Shown piece after piece: positions 45,221 to 53,205 of a DNA stretch of 64,000 nucleotides. The DNA comes from Caulobacter mirabilis (GTDB taxonomy: Bacteria; Pseudomonadota; Alphaproteobacteria; Caulobacterales; Caulobacteraceae): the NCBI RefSeq assembly GCF_002749615.1, contig NZ_CP024201.1, forward strand, positions 1,116,001 through 1,180,000. Reading direction: 5' to 3'. The notes under the pieces are model-generated. The model saw nothing but the letters and a program-made list of their open reading frames with translations. It was not told the DNA's origin and made no database searches. Every line of letters starts with the position of its first letter. Position 1 is the first letter of the stretch. A program made the translations under genes and the position numbers.

Positions 45221-46125
45221 GCCTGGCCGATCATATCCCGGGCTCGCCCCAGCGCGCCGCGCTCATCCAGCAGGCCGTGAAGGGGCGCTCCCTGTGGGAC
45301 GACGCCCGCCGACGGCTGCTGTCGAACAAGGCCGCCCTCGCCGGCATGGTCGTGCTGGCCTTCATGATCCTGGTCGCCGTCGTCGGGCCGTTCCTGACGC
45401 CTTTCCACTACGACACCGTCACCAAGACGGACGTCTGGATGGCGCCGGGGCAGGGCGGTCATCTGCTCGGGACGGACTCGCTCGGCCGCGACCTGTTGGC
45501 CCGGCTGGTCGCCGGCCTGGGCGTGTCGCTGGGCATCGGCGTGGTCGCGACAGGGGTGTCGCTCTTGATCGGCGTCGTCTGGGGGGCGGTCGCCGGCTAT
45601 GTCGGCGGGCGGGTGGACGAGGTGATGATGCGGATCGTCGACACCCTCTACTCGCTGCCCTTCATCTTCTTCGTGATCCTGCTGATGGTCACCTTCGGCA
45701 AGAACATCTTCCTGATCTTCCTGGCCATCGGCGCGGTCGAGTGGCTGACCATGTCCCGCATCGTCCGCGGCCAGACCCTGACGCTGAAGCAGAAGGAGTT
45801 CGTCGAGGCGGCCCGGGCGGCCGGCCTGTCGAGCCGCCAGATCATCCTGCGCCATATCGTGCCCAATCTGCTCGGGCCGGTGGTGGTCTATGTGACCCTG
45901 ACCATTCCGGCGATCATCATCGCCGAGAGCTTCCTGTCGTTCCTGGGCCTGGGCGTCCAGCCGCCGATGGCCTCGCTGGGCACGCTGATCGCCAACGGCG
46001 CGCAGGACATGGAGCTGGCGCCGTGGCTGCTGATCTTTCCGTCGCTGACGATGGTCGTGACCCTGATGGCCTTCAACTTCATCGGCGACGGCCTCCGCGA
46101 CGCTCTCGATCCGAAGGATCGATAG
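45217..46125 (+). CDS. Peptide ABC transporter permease, OppC/DppC type
   Basis: A 302-residue permease. The N-terminal cytoplasmic OppC_N segment (Lys-Ala-Ala-Leu-Ala-Gly-Met), the periplasmic His-Leu-Leu-Gly-Thr-Asp-Ser-Leu-Gly-Arg-Asp motif and the EAA loop ([27 protein letters not shown]) are clear. It ends in Leu-Arg-Asp-Ala-Leu-Asp-Pro-Lys-Asp-Arg, the usual end. The GTG start overlaps the TGA of the OppB-type gene. The last nine codons and the stop are repeated downstream as part of a 57-bp tandem repeat. Confidence 0.94.
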   Translation: MSLADHIPGSPQRAALIQQAVKGRSLWDDARRRLLSNKAALAGMVVLAFMILVAVVGPFLTPFHYDTVTKTDVWMAPGQGGHLLGTDSLGRDLLARLVAGLGVSLGIGVVATGVSLLIGVVWGAVAGYVGGRVDEVMMRIVDTLYSLPFIFFVILLMVTFGKNIFLIFLAIGAVEWLTMSRIVRGQTLTLKQKEFVEAARAAGLSSRQIILRHIVPNLLGPVVVYVTLTIPAIIIAESFLSFLGLGVQPPMASLGTLIANGAQDMELAPWLLIFPSLTMVVTLMAFNFIGDGLRDALDPKDR

Positions 46126-46254
46126 TGTCGCGGACTCTTCCAGATAAAGGTGGGCGACGCTCTCGATCCGAAGGATCGATAGTGTCGCGGACTCTTCCAG
46201 ATAAAGGTGGGCGACGCTCTCGATCCGAAGGACCGATCGCGTCGCGGACTCTAT
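46097..46254. repeat. 57-bp tandem repeat, 2.8 copies, arising from the end of oppC
   Basis: The unit starts GCGACGCTCTCGATCCGAAG at 46097, 46154 and 46211, period 57 bp. The first copy is the last part of the OppC-type gene with its stop. The first two units are identical over 57 bp; the third has diverged in its second half. Each holds a CGATCC-GAA-GGATCG hairpin (broken in copy 3). It fills the gap between convergent genes. Confidence 0.93.
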
Positions 46255-46280
46255 CGAACGGAAATGAACTCGGCCGGGCC

Positions 46281-46841
46281 TCAGTTCTGGCGTTTGGCGC
46301 GGACGGACCGCTGGCCGTCGACGCTCAGGAAGTAGCTTCCCATGGTCGCCTTGCGGATCAGCACCTTGGAGCCGGCCTTGGGCGGGCGAATGCGCTCGTT
46401 GTCGGTCTGGATCCAGATCGCGCCGTCGGGCAGGCGGATGGTCCATTTGCCGTCGCCGCCCTGACGCGCGGATTCGACGGTGCTTTCGAGGCTGTCGATG
46501 CCCTCGGCCTCGGTTTCGGGCTTGGCGCTGTTCCCGCCGCTCATGAAGCTGGGCATGCGGAAGTTGAAGCCGAAAGCGGCCTTGCGCGCCTCCTGGACCT
46601 GGGCGCGATCGACCACCACCACGTCGCCGGCCTTTTCAGCGGCGTCGAGGCTCGCCGTCGTGCGGTCGAAGCAGGCGAGGCGCTCGGCGCCGTCGGTGAT
46701 CTTCCGGCAATCCACGACGGCCTGGAGCGCGCCGGCCCGGGCCTTGGCCACGGGCTCCGCGGCCTGGACCGTGACGGCCAGGGCCGAGGCGGTCGCAACG
46801 ACGGCGCAGGCCGACAACCAACTTCCAGTGAACTGTGACAT
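46281..46841 (-). CDS. Conserved hypothetical periplasmic protein
   Basis: A 186-residue protein with a signal peptide (to about residue 28, Val-Gln-Ala-Ala). The mature N-terminus has the motif Asp-Cys-Arg-x-Ile-x-Asp-x3-Arg-Leu-Ala-Cys-Phe-Asp, a pair of Cys found in many unnamed proteobacterial envelope proteins. The rest is beta-strand-like (Trp-Thr-Ile-Arg-Leu-Pro-Asp-Gly-Ala-Ile-Trp). GGGAG precedes ATG 46841. The start lies in the same CATG as that of the divergent OppA-type gene, so the two head-to-head genes share no spacer. The function is unknown. Confidence 0.75.
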   Translation of the reverse strand: MSQFTGSWLSACAVVATASALAVTVQAAEPVAKARAGALQAVVDCRKITDGAERLACFDRTTASLDAAEKAGDVVVVDRAQVQEARKAAFGFNFRMPSFMSGGNSAKPETEAEGIDSLESTVESARQGGDGKWTIRLPDGAIWIQTDNERIRPPKAGSKVLIRKATMGSYFLSVDGQRSVRAKRQN

Positions 46842-48513
46842 GGGCCACTCCCGAACCAGATTCGCCGCCATAGAAGAGGCGCCTCGCCTGTTCCGCAATC
46901 TCTTCCTTGTCGGCGCGGGCGTCCTGGCGCTGTCGGCGTGCCAGAAGGGGCCCGTTCGGCCGCCCTGCCCAGAGGGCAAGGTCTGTCTCCAGTACGGCAA
47001 CACGACCGAGCCGGCGACGCTGGACCCGCATCTGTCGACCGGCGTCTGGGAGGACCGGATCCAGGGCGACCTGTTCGTCGGTCTGACCCAGTCGGCCGCC
47101 GACGGCTCGACGATTCCGGGCGTCGCCGAGCGCTGGGACGTGTCGGCCGACGGGCTGGTCTGGACCTTCCATCTGCGAGACAGCTACTGGTCGGACGGCA
47201 GGCCGCTGACGGCGGAGGACTTCGTCTATTCGCTGCGTCGCGTCCTGGATCCGAAGACCGCGTCCGAGTACGCCTCGATCCTGTTCCTGCTGAAGAACGC
47301 AAAGGCGGTGAACAAGGGCGAGGCGCCGCCGGAGGCGCTGGGCGTCCGCGCGCTCGATCCTCGCACCCTGCAGATCACGGTGGAGCACCCGGCCCCCTAC
47401 CTGCCGGAGCTGGCCAAGCACCATGTGCTCTATCCTGTGCCGAGACATGTGACGGAGCCCAACGGCGAGCGGTGGGCGAGGCCGGGCGTCATGGTCAGCA
47501 ACGGTCCCTACAGGCTGACCGAGTGGCGGCTGGGCGACTATGTGAAGGTGGTGCGGAACCCGCGCTACTGGGACGCGGCCAAGCTCTGCGTCGACGAGAT
47601 CAACTACTACCCGACCAACGATGCGATCTCGGCCGAGCGGCGAATCGCGCGGGGCGAGCTGGATGTGAACACCGACATCAAGTCCAATCGCATCGCCTAT
47701 CTGCGCAAGGAGATGCCGGGGTACGTCCGGGTTCATACCTACCTCGGCGTGGCCTATCTCGCCTTCAACAACAACCCGAAGACCGGTTTCCCGCCATTCC
47801 GCGATCGCCGCGTGCGCCAGGCGCTGGCGATGTCGATCGACCGCGACTTCATCACCAAGCAGCTCTTCCGGGGCGGGCAGGAATCGGCGGCCACCTTCGT
47901 GCCGCCCGGCGTGGCCAACTACCGTCCGGTAAAGCCGCCGTTCTGGTTCGACTGGCCGCTGGAGCGCCGGCAGGCCGAGGCGCGCAAACTGCTGGCCGAG
48001 GCCGGCTATGGCCCGGATCGCCCCCTGAAGTTCGAGATCAAGCATCGCAACACGCCCGACCCGATGCTGTTCATGCCGGCGGTGCAGGCCGACTGGAAAG
48101 CGATCGGCGTGCAGGTGAGTCTCGCCCAGCAGGAAACCCAGATCGCCTATGCGGACTATCGCGCCCGGGCGTTCCAGGTCGCCGACGCGGCCTGGATCGC
48201 CGACTACAACGACGCGACCAGCTTCCTCGACCTGCAGCGATCCTGGTACGGGCCGCAGAACTACGGCGACTACGACAACCCCGCCTACGACGCGCTGATG
48301 GCCAAGGCCGACCTGGAGCCTGATGCGGACAGGCGGGCGGAATACATGGCGCAGGCTGAGCATATGATGCTCGAAGACGCGCCCGTGGCGCCGGTCTACT
48401 TCTATGTGAACAAGAACCTTGTGAATCCGCGGGTTACGGGCTGGGCCGATAACCTCGTGGACCATCATCGGACGCGCTGGCTGTGCGTGGCGAAGGCGCC
48501 ACGGACGCGCTAG
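46840..48513 (+). CDS. Peptide ABC transporter substrate-binding lipoprotein, OppA/DppA type
   Basis: A 557-residue periplasmic binding protein. The hydrophobic signal ends in Leu-Ala-Leu-Ser-Ala-Cys34, a lipobox. The family-5 solute-binding blocks are plain: Glu-Pro-Ala-Thr-Leu-Asp-Pro-His, Gly-Leu-Thr-Gln, Ala-Glu-Arg-Trp-Asp-Val-Ser, Leu-Thr-Ala-Glu-Asp-Phe-Val-Tyr-Ser, and Val-Ser-Asn-Gly-Pro-Tyr. It captures oligopeptides for the OppB/OppC permeases about 700 bp upstream. The in-frame ATG at 46840 is the only good start; its RBS would have to lie inside the opposite gene's coding region. It may be read from the OppBC transcript through the convergent gene or from its own promoter there. 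Confidence 0.9.
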   Translation: MGHSRTRFAAIEEAPRLFRNLFLVGAGVLALSACQKGPVRPPCPEGKVCLQYGNTTEPATLDPHLSTGVWEDRIQGDLFVGLTQSAADGSTIPGVAERWDVSADGLVWTFHLRDSYWSDGRPLTAEDFVYSLRRVLDPKTASEYASILFLLKNAKAVNKGEAPPEALGVRALDPRTLQITVEHPAPYLPELAKHHVLYPVPRHVTEPNGERWARPGVMVSNGPYRLTEWRLGDYVKVVRNPRYWDAAKLCVDEINYYPTNDAISAERRIARGELDVNTDIKSNRIAYLRKEMPGYVRVHTYLGVAYLAFNNNPKTGFPPFRDRRVRQALAMSIDRDFITKQLFRGGQESAATFVPPGVANYRPVKPPFWFDWPLERRQAEARKLLAEAGYGPDRPLKFEIKHRNTPDPMLFMPAVQADWKAIGVQVSLAQQETQIAYADYRARAFQVADAAWIADYNDATSFLDLQRSWYGPQNYGDYDNPAYDALMAKADLEPDADRRAEYMAQAEHMMLEDAPVAPVYFYVNKNLVNPRVTGWADNLVDHHRTRWLCVAKAPRTR

Positions 48514-48823
48514 ACCGTTTCATTAGAAACTTAATGGTTTGGAACCTTTTGGTTTTCGGCCCCGGGTTTTGGGGGCCAGCTTACCCCCTGCCGCACGCTT
48601 TTAGGGGCGGTGCTTCCTGCCGCGGGAAGGGGCGGGCGCCCCTGTGGCGCAAGTGCGACAATGTAGCGGCGTTCTTGTTGCCAACTTGTAATGGTCGTTG
48701 ACCGTGGTTCTGCCTGTGGCAAGGATCGCGCATTCGGGTGCGAAGTGCGCCTGGAACTTTCGTCCAGACATGAGGGGGCGCAGTCGGGTGAGTTCGGCTA
48801 GCGCTGATCCGGAGGGAATAATT
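48514..48823. promoter_or_regulatory. Upstream region of TonB receptor 2
   Basis: About 310 bp without a gene. The first 60 bp (CGTTTCATTAGAAACTTAATGGTTTGG) is AT-rich for this genome and holds a TTTC...GAAA dyad. TTGCCA (48678-48683) and TGGCAA (48717-48722) form a spaced inverted repeat about 100-145 bp before the start. GGAGGG at 48811-48816 is the ribosome site of the TTG start. Confidence 0.45.
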
Positions 48824-51800
48824 TTGAGGCTCCAAACCACGCGCGGGCGCCTGCTGGCGTCCACTATGATTTGCGGCGCGGCGCTCGCTGCGTTTGCAAC
48901 CGCCGCCCCCGCGCTCGCGCAGGATGGCACCGAAGTCGAAGCGGTCGTGATCACCGGCTCGCGTATCGCGCGCCAGGACTACGTCGCCAACAGCCCGATC
49001 GCCACCGTCACCGGCGACCAGGCGGTGGCTAACGCCGACGTCACGCTCGACACCTACCTGAACACGCTGCCGCAGGTGAACCCGTCGGGCGGCACGACGT
49101 CGAACAACCCGCCGAACAACGGCCAGTCGAACGTCGACCTTCGCGGCCTGGGCTCCAACCGCAACCTGGTCCTCGTGGATGGACGTCGTCCCATGGTGTC
49201 GGCGAACACCATGGCCGTCGACCTGAACACCATTCCGCAGGCCCTGGTCGACTCGATCGAAGTCATCACCGGCGGCGCGGGCGCGACCTACGGCGCCGAC
49301 GCCGTGGCCGGCGTCGTGAACCTGAAGCTGAAGAAGAACTTCGAAGGCGTCGACGTCCGCGCCAGCTACTCGAACAGCACCGAATTCTGGGATGCTGAAG
49401 AGTATCAGTTCTCGGCCGTCCTCGGCGGCAACTTCGCCGACGGCAAGGGCAACGCGGTCCTGGCCTTCGACCGGTCCTACCGTGAAGCGATGTCGAAGGG
49501 CCAGCGCGCCTTCTCGGCCATCGCGACCTCGACCACCGGCACCCCGCCGGAAGGCGCGATCCGCTTCAGCAGCGACAACGCCATTCCGCTCGCCGCGGCT
49601 CAGGCGCTGTTCACCGGCAAGTACGGCATCAACGCCCCCGTCGGCACCGGCACCAACATGGCGTCCGGCTCGCTGGGCTTCAACCTGGACGGCACGCTGT
49701 TCTACGGCGGTCTGGCCAACAACGCGACGCTGCAGGTCCAGAACTACAAGTATCCGGTCGACGTGTCGGTCAACACCCGGTTCTACCCGGACTTCTACAG
49801 CTACAACTTCGACGCGCTGAACCTGCTGACCCTGCCGATGGATCGGTACTCGTTCCTCAGCAAGATCAACTACAAGCTGGACAACGACGTCGAGATCTTC
49901 GGCCAAGTCGGCTGGACGCAGTACACCGCGGCCACCGCGCTCGCGCCGACCCCGCTGCCGACGGTCACCGTCTCGAGCATGACCGAGTCGAGCAACCTGC
50001 GGGTCAAGACGCCGCTGCTTGAAAACGGCGCCAACGTCGGCACGAACCTGCTGGTCAACGCGAACAACAAGTTCATCCCGGCCGACCTGAAGACCCTGCT
50101 CAACGCACGGACCGGCGACGATCTCCGCATCAAGGGCAGCGGCGCCAACGAGCCGTTCCTGTTCGGCTTCCGTCCGCTCGGCTTCGGCCCGCGTCTGTCG
50201 GAATTCCAGAACACGGTCGTCCAGTACATGGGCGGCGTTCGCGCGCCGATTTCCGAAAAGTGGACGTTCGAAGCGACCCTGTCGCAAGGCCGGACTCAGA
50301 TCGACCTGACCCAGTACGGGAACATCGATACCCAGCGCCTGCAGAACATCCTGGCCGACCCGAACCAGATGGACGGCAGCAACGCCGCCTGCGCCGACAA
50401 CAACTTCTTCGGCGACCGTTCGACCTCGGCGGCCTGCCGTCGCTACCTGGAATCGCCGGTCTCGCAGAAGACCAAGTTCGAGCAGACGATCGCTCAGGCC
50501 TTCGTGACCGGTCCGGTCGCGGAACTGCCGGCCGGTGAAATGCAGGTCGTGTTCGGCGCCGAATACCGCGGCTTCGAGTACAGCTCGGTCTTCCTCTCGA
50601 CGCCGGGTCCGTTCTCGGGCTTCACCGTCGGCGATCCGGAAGCCGGTTCGAACGCCTTCTACGATCTGTTCACGGAAGCCTCGATCCCGCTGGTCAAGGA
50701 TGCTCCCTGGGCTCAAAGCCTGGAGCTGGCCCTCGGCGCCCGCTACTCGTGGTCGGAGTTCGAGGACAAGATCGGCGGCTCGCGTCGTGCGCCGCGCGGC
50801 TCGGCCTCGTACAAGATCGAGCTGAACTGGCAGCCGATCGACTTCGCCCGCGTCCGCGGCAGCTACCAGCGCGCCGTCCGCGAGCCGAACTTCAGCGAGC
50901 TGTTCGCCGCGAGCGACACCAACCCGCAGATCTTCGACCCCTGCTCGGCCTTCAGCGCCAAGTGGCAGGCCAACCCGACCGGCTTCCGCGCCCTGTGTAT
51001 CGCGCAAGGCGTGTCGCCGACCGGCGCGTCCACCTCGCCCGGCTCGCAGGCTTCGCTGACCCTCAACGGCAACACGAACCTGCGCCCGGAAAAGGCTGAC
51101 ACCTACACCGTCGGCCTGGTGGTCTCCTCGCCGTGGGACAGCCAGTGGCTGACCCGTCTGCGCGGCTCGATCGACTACTACAACATCGAAGTCAGCGACC
51201 CGATCCTGCTGCTCGACACCAACACGGTCATCGCCGAGTGCTACAACTACTTCGGCACCAACCCGAACTACAGCGCGACCAACAAGGCCTGTCAGGCGAT
51301 CACCCGGTCCGGCGGCAGCCTGACCAACGCGTCGCTTCAGAACCCGGACCGCGCCGACGGCCGCTTCCCGACCACCAACGGCGGTATCGTGAAGACCTCG
51401 GGCCTGGACATCCAGCTCGACTACGGCTTCGACTGGGAATGGCTGGGTCTGCCGTCCTGGATGGGCTCCTTCCAATCCAACCTGCTGCTGACTCACGTCA
51501 TCGAGTTCGCCCAGGCTGACAAGGAAGGCCTGCCGCCGGTCGACTTCACCGGCACCATCGCCTACTTCGGCGCCGGCCTCGGCCAGAGCTTCCCGAAGTG
51601 GAAGGGCGTCCTGAGCACGCGTTGGGATCTGGGCGAAACCCCGGTCGGCGATCTGTCGTTCGGCCTGCGGACCCGCTACATCGACAACATGCGGAACCGC
51701 CAGTTCGCTCAGTTCACGGGTGAGAACTTCCTCGGCATCGCCGGCGTCTCGCCGAACGTGCCGGCCACCTGGTACTTCGACGTCGACGCCCGCTGGGGCA

Positions 51801-51952
51801 TCACCGACAACGTCGAACTGGTCGTGGGCGTGAACAACGTGGCTGACACCCAGCCGCGCGTGTACGGCCCGAACGTCCAGTCGGGCACCGATCCGTCGAC
51901 CTACGACGTGGTCGGCCGCCGGGTCTTCGGCCAGGTCAAGCTGCGCTTCTAA
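48824..51952 (+). CDS. TonB-dependent outer-membrane receptor 2
   Basis: A 1042-residue receptor. The likely start is TTG 48824, seven bases after GGAGGG, which gives a normal signal peptide (basic start, Ala-rich core, cleavage after Ala-Leu-Ala near residue 29); the ATG at 48698 gives a long non-signal leader. A TonB box (Glu-Ala-Val-Val-Ile-Thr-Gly-Ser-Arg-Ile), a plug domain with Gly-Ala-Thr-Tyr-Gly-Ala-Asp-Ala-Val-Ala-Gly-Val-Val-Asn, and a barrel ending in Leu-Arg-Phe follow. The Thr-Gly-Ser-Arg-Ile class with Ala-Asp-Ala-Val-Ala-Gly is the one expanded in Caulobacter and Xanthomonas for sugars and peptides. The gene ends in a strong terminator. Confidence 0.93.
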   Translation: MRLQTTRGRLLASTMICGAALAAFATAAPALAQDGTEVEAVVITGSRIARQDYVANSPIATVTGDQAVANADVTLDTYLNTLPQVNPSGGTTSNNPPNNGQSNVDLRGLGSNRNLVLVDGRRPMVSANTMAVDLNTIPQALVDSIEVITGGAGATYGADAVAGVVNLKLKKNFEGVDVRASYSNSTEFWDAEEYQFSAVLGGNFADGKGNAVLAFDRSYREAMSKGQRAFSAIATSTTGTPPEGAIRFSSDNAIPLAAAQALFTGKYGINAPVGTGTNMASGSLGFNLDGTLFYGGLANNATLQVQNYKYPVDVSVNTRFYPDFYSYNFDALNLLTLPMDRYSFLSKINYKLDNDVEIFGQVGWTQYTAATALAPTPLPTVTVSSMTESSNLRVKTPLLENGANVGTNLLVNANNKFIPADLKTLLNARTGDDLRIKGSGANEPFLFGFRPLGFGPRLSEFQNTVVQYMGGVRAPISEKWTFEATLSQGRTQIDLTQYGNIDTQRLQNILADPNQMDGSNAACADNNFFGDRSTSAACRRYLESPVSQKTKFEQTIAQAFVTGPVAELPAGEMQVVFGAEYRGFEYSSVFLSTPGPFSGFTVGDPEAGSNAFYDLFTEASIPLVKDAPWAQSLELALGARYSWSEFEDKIGGSRRAPRGSASYKIELNWQPIDFARVRGSYQRAVREPNFSELFAASDTNPQIFDPCSAFSAKWQANPTGFRALCIAQGVSPTGASTSPGSQASLTLNGNTNLRPEKADTYTVGLVVSSPWDSQWLTRLRGSIDYYNIEVSDPILLLDTNTVIAECYNYFGTNPNYSATNKACQAITRSGGSLTNASLQNPDRADGRFPTTNGGIVKTSGLDIQLDYGFDWEWLGLPSWMGSFQSNLLLTHVIEFAQADKEGLPPVDFTGTIAYFGAGLGQSFPKWKGVLSTRWDLGETPVGDLSFGLRTRYIDNMRNRQFAQFTGENFLGIAGVSPNVPATWYFDVDARWGITDNVELVVGVNNVADTQPRVYGPNVQSGTDPSTYDVVGRRVFGQVKLRF

Positions 51953-51975
51953 GCCAGGCTTGATTTGAGAGAATT

Positions 51976-52012
51976 GGGCGGCGGGCTTTCGGGTCCGCCG
52001 CCCTTTTCTTTT
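51976..52012 (+). terminator. Intrinsic terminator of TonB receptor 2
   Basis: The stem GGGCGGCGGG...TCCGCCGCCC followed by TTTTCTTTT begins 23 bp after the stop. It is close in sequence to the terminator of TonB receptor 3 (58670-58704). Confidence 0.9.
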
Positions 52013-52107
52013 GGAGCGCCCCTTTTCTTGTCGAGCCTCTTGCGCGACGGCTTCCGATGTTCGGCGGACGGCGTTACGTCTGGTTCCGGACGATCCGGAG
52101 AACGCCG

Positions 52108-53139
52108 ATGGACAAGACGCTCACACGACGGCTGTTCGCGGCGGGGCTCGCCGCGCCGCTGGTCGGCTGCACGACGCTGGGCGCGGATGCTCTCTCCGAG
52201 ACCGTCCAGGTCAACCTGACCCGATCGAGCCTGCCCCCGCCGCCGCCGGCCGTCGTGGCCGAAGGGGACGGCAGCCTGCGCAGCGGGATCGACGCCGTCC
52301 GCCGGATGACGGTGGAGGCCATGATCAATGAGACCGGCCCTTACAGTTTCGTGGTCGACACCGGGGCCAACCGCACCGTGCTGGCGGCCGAGATCGCCGA
52401 TCAGCTCGGCCTTCAGTCGAGCGGCCAGATGGCCGTTCACGGCATCGCCGGCGTCCTGCCCGCCTACCGTGTGGACGTTCGTCGGCTGGATGTCGGCGAG
52501 GTGGTGTCGCGGCGTGTCCGCATGCCGGTGCTGCCGCGGCGGTATCTGGGGGCGGACGGGCTCCTGGGGGTCGATGTCCTGGCCCGGCGGCGCGCCACGC
52601 TCGATTTCGCAGGTCAGAGCTTTCACGTCACGGGCCCGGGCGCCCAGGCCGTCGGCACCCGCACCCAATCCGGCGAAGGGACGTCGCTCAGCGAGATCGT
52701 CGTTCCGGCCCGGCAGCGGTTCGGGCAGCTGACCATCGTCGACGCCGAGCTCGGCGGCGTTCCGCTGACCGCCTTCCTGGACTCGGGCGCGGAGATCACG
52801 GTCGGCAACTCCGTGCTGAGGAACCAGGTGCTCAGCCGTCCGGGGCTGGTCGGCGGCGGGCTTTCGCGCATCGAGCTGGTCAGCGCGACCGGCCAGCTGG
52901 TGGCGGGCGAGCTGGCGGTGGTGCCGCCGCTGCGTCTGGGCGGGGTGCGTCTCGGCAACCTGTCGTGCGTCTTCGCCGACCTCCACACCTTCGCGCTCTG
53001 GCAGCTGACCGATCGTCCGGCGATGCTGATCGGGGTGGACGTCATGCGCCACTTCGACTCGATCGAGCTCGACTTCAGTCGCAGCAAGGTCAGCTTCCGG
53101 TCGCGCCGCTTCAACCGCTCCCTGAGCATCGGCTCATAG
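52108..53139 (+). CDS. Retropepsin-like aspartic protease lipoprotein with two domains
   Basis: A 343-residue protein. A Tat-like, lipobox-bearing signal (Thr-Arg-Arg-Leu-Phe ... Leu-Val-Gly-Cys21) anchors it at a membrane. Two retropepsin-like halves are seen: the first with Val-Val-Asp84-Thr-Gly-Ala-Asn-Arg-Thr, the second with Leu-Asp225-Ser-Gly-Ala-Glu-Ile-Thr, each followed by a Gly-Val/Leu-Gly-Val-Asp strand. Two Asp motifs in one chain would form a pepsin-like dimeric active site. Its position between a TonB receptor and an S9 peptidase suggests a role in peptide breakdown, but secreted bacterial retropepsins also process their own partners. GGAG lies before ATG 52108. Confidence 0.85.
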   Translation: MDKTLTRRLFAAGLAAPLVGCTTLGADALSETVQVNLTRSSLPPPPPAVVAEGDGSLRSGIDAVRRMTVEAMINETGPYSFVVDTGANRTVLAAEIADQLGLQSSGQMAVHGIAGVLPAYRVDVRRLDVGEVVSRRVRMPVLPRRYLGADGLLGVDVLARRRATLDFAGQSFHVTGPGAQAVGTRTQSGEGTSLSEIVVPARQRFGQLTIVDAELGGVPLTAFLDSGAEITVGNSVLRNQVLSRPGLVGGGLSRIELVSATGQLVAGELAVVPPLRLGGVRLGNLSCVFADLHTFALWQLTDRPAMLIGVDVMRHFDSIELDFSRSKVSFRSRRFNRSLSIGS

Positions 53140-53144
53140 GCCGA

Positions 53145-53177
53145 GAAAAAAGGCGCGGCGCCTGTCGACGCCGCGCC
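53145..53177. terminator. Hairpin terminator between convergent protease genes
   Basis: GGCGCGGCG-CCTGTCGA-CGCCGCGCC is a 9-bp stem. On the minus strand it is followed by TTTTTT and so ends the S9 peptidase gene; on the plus strand only TTC follows, so it is weak in that direction. Confidence 0.82.
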
Positions 53178-53205
53178 TTCTGGAGTGTTCGGCTTGCGGG
53201 CCGGC

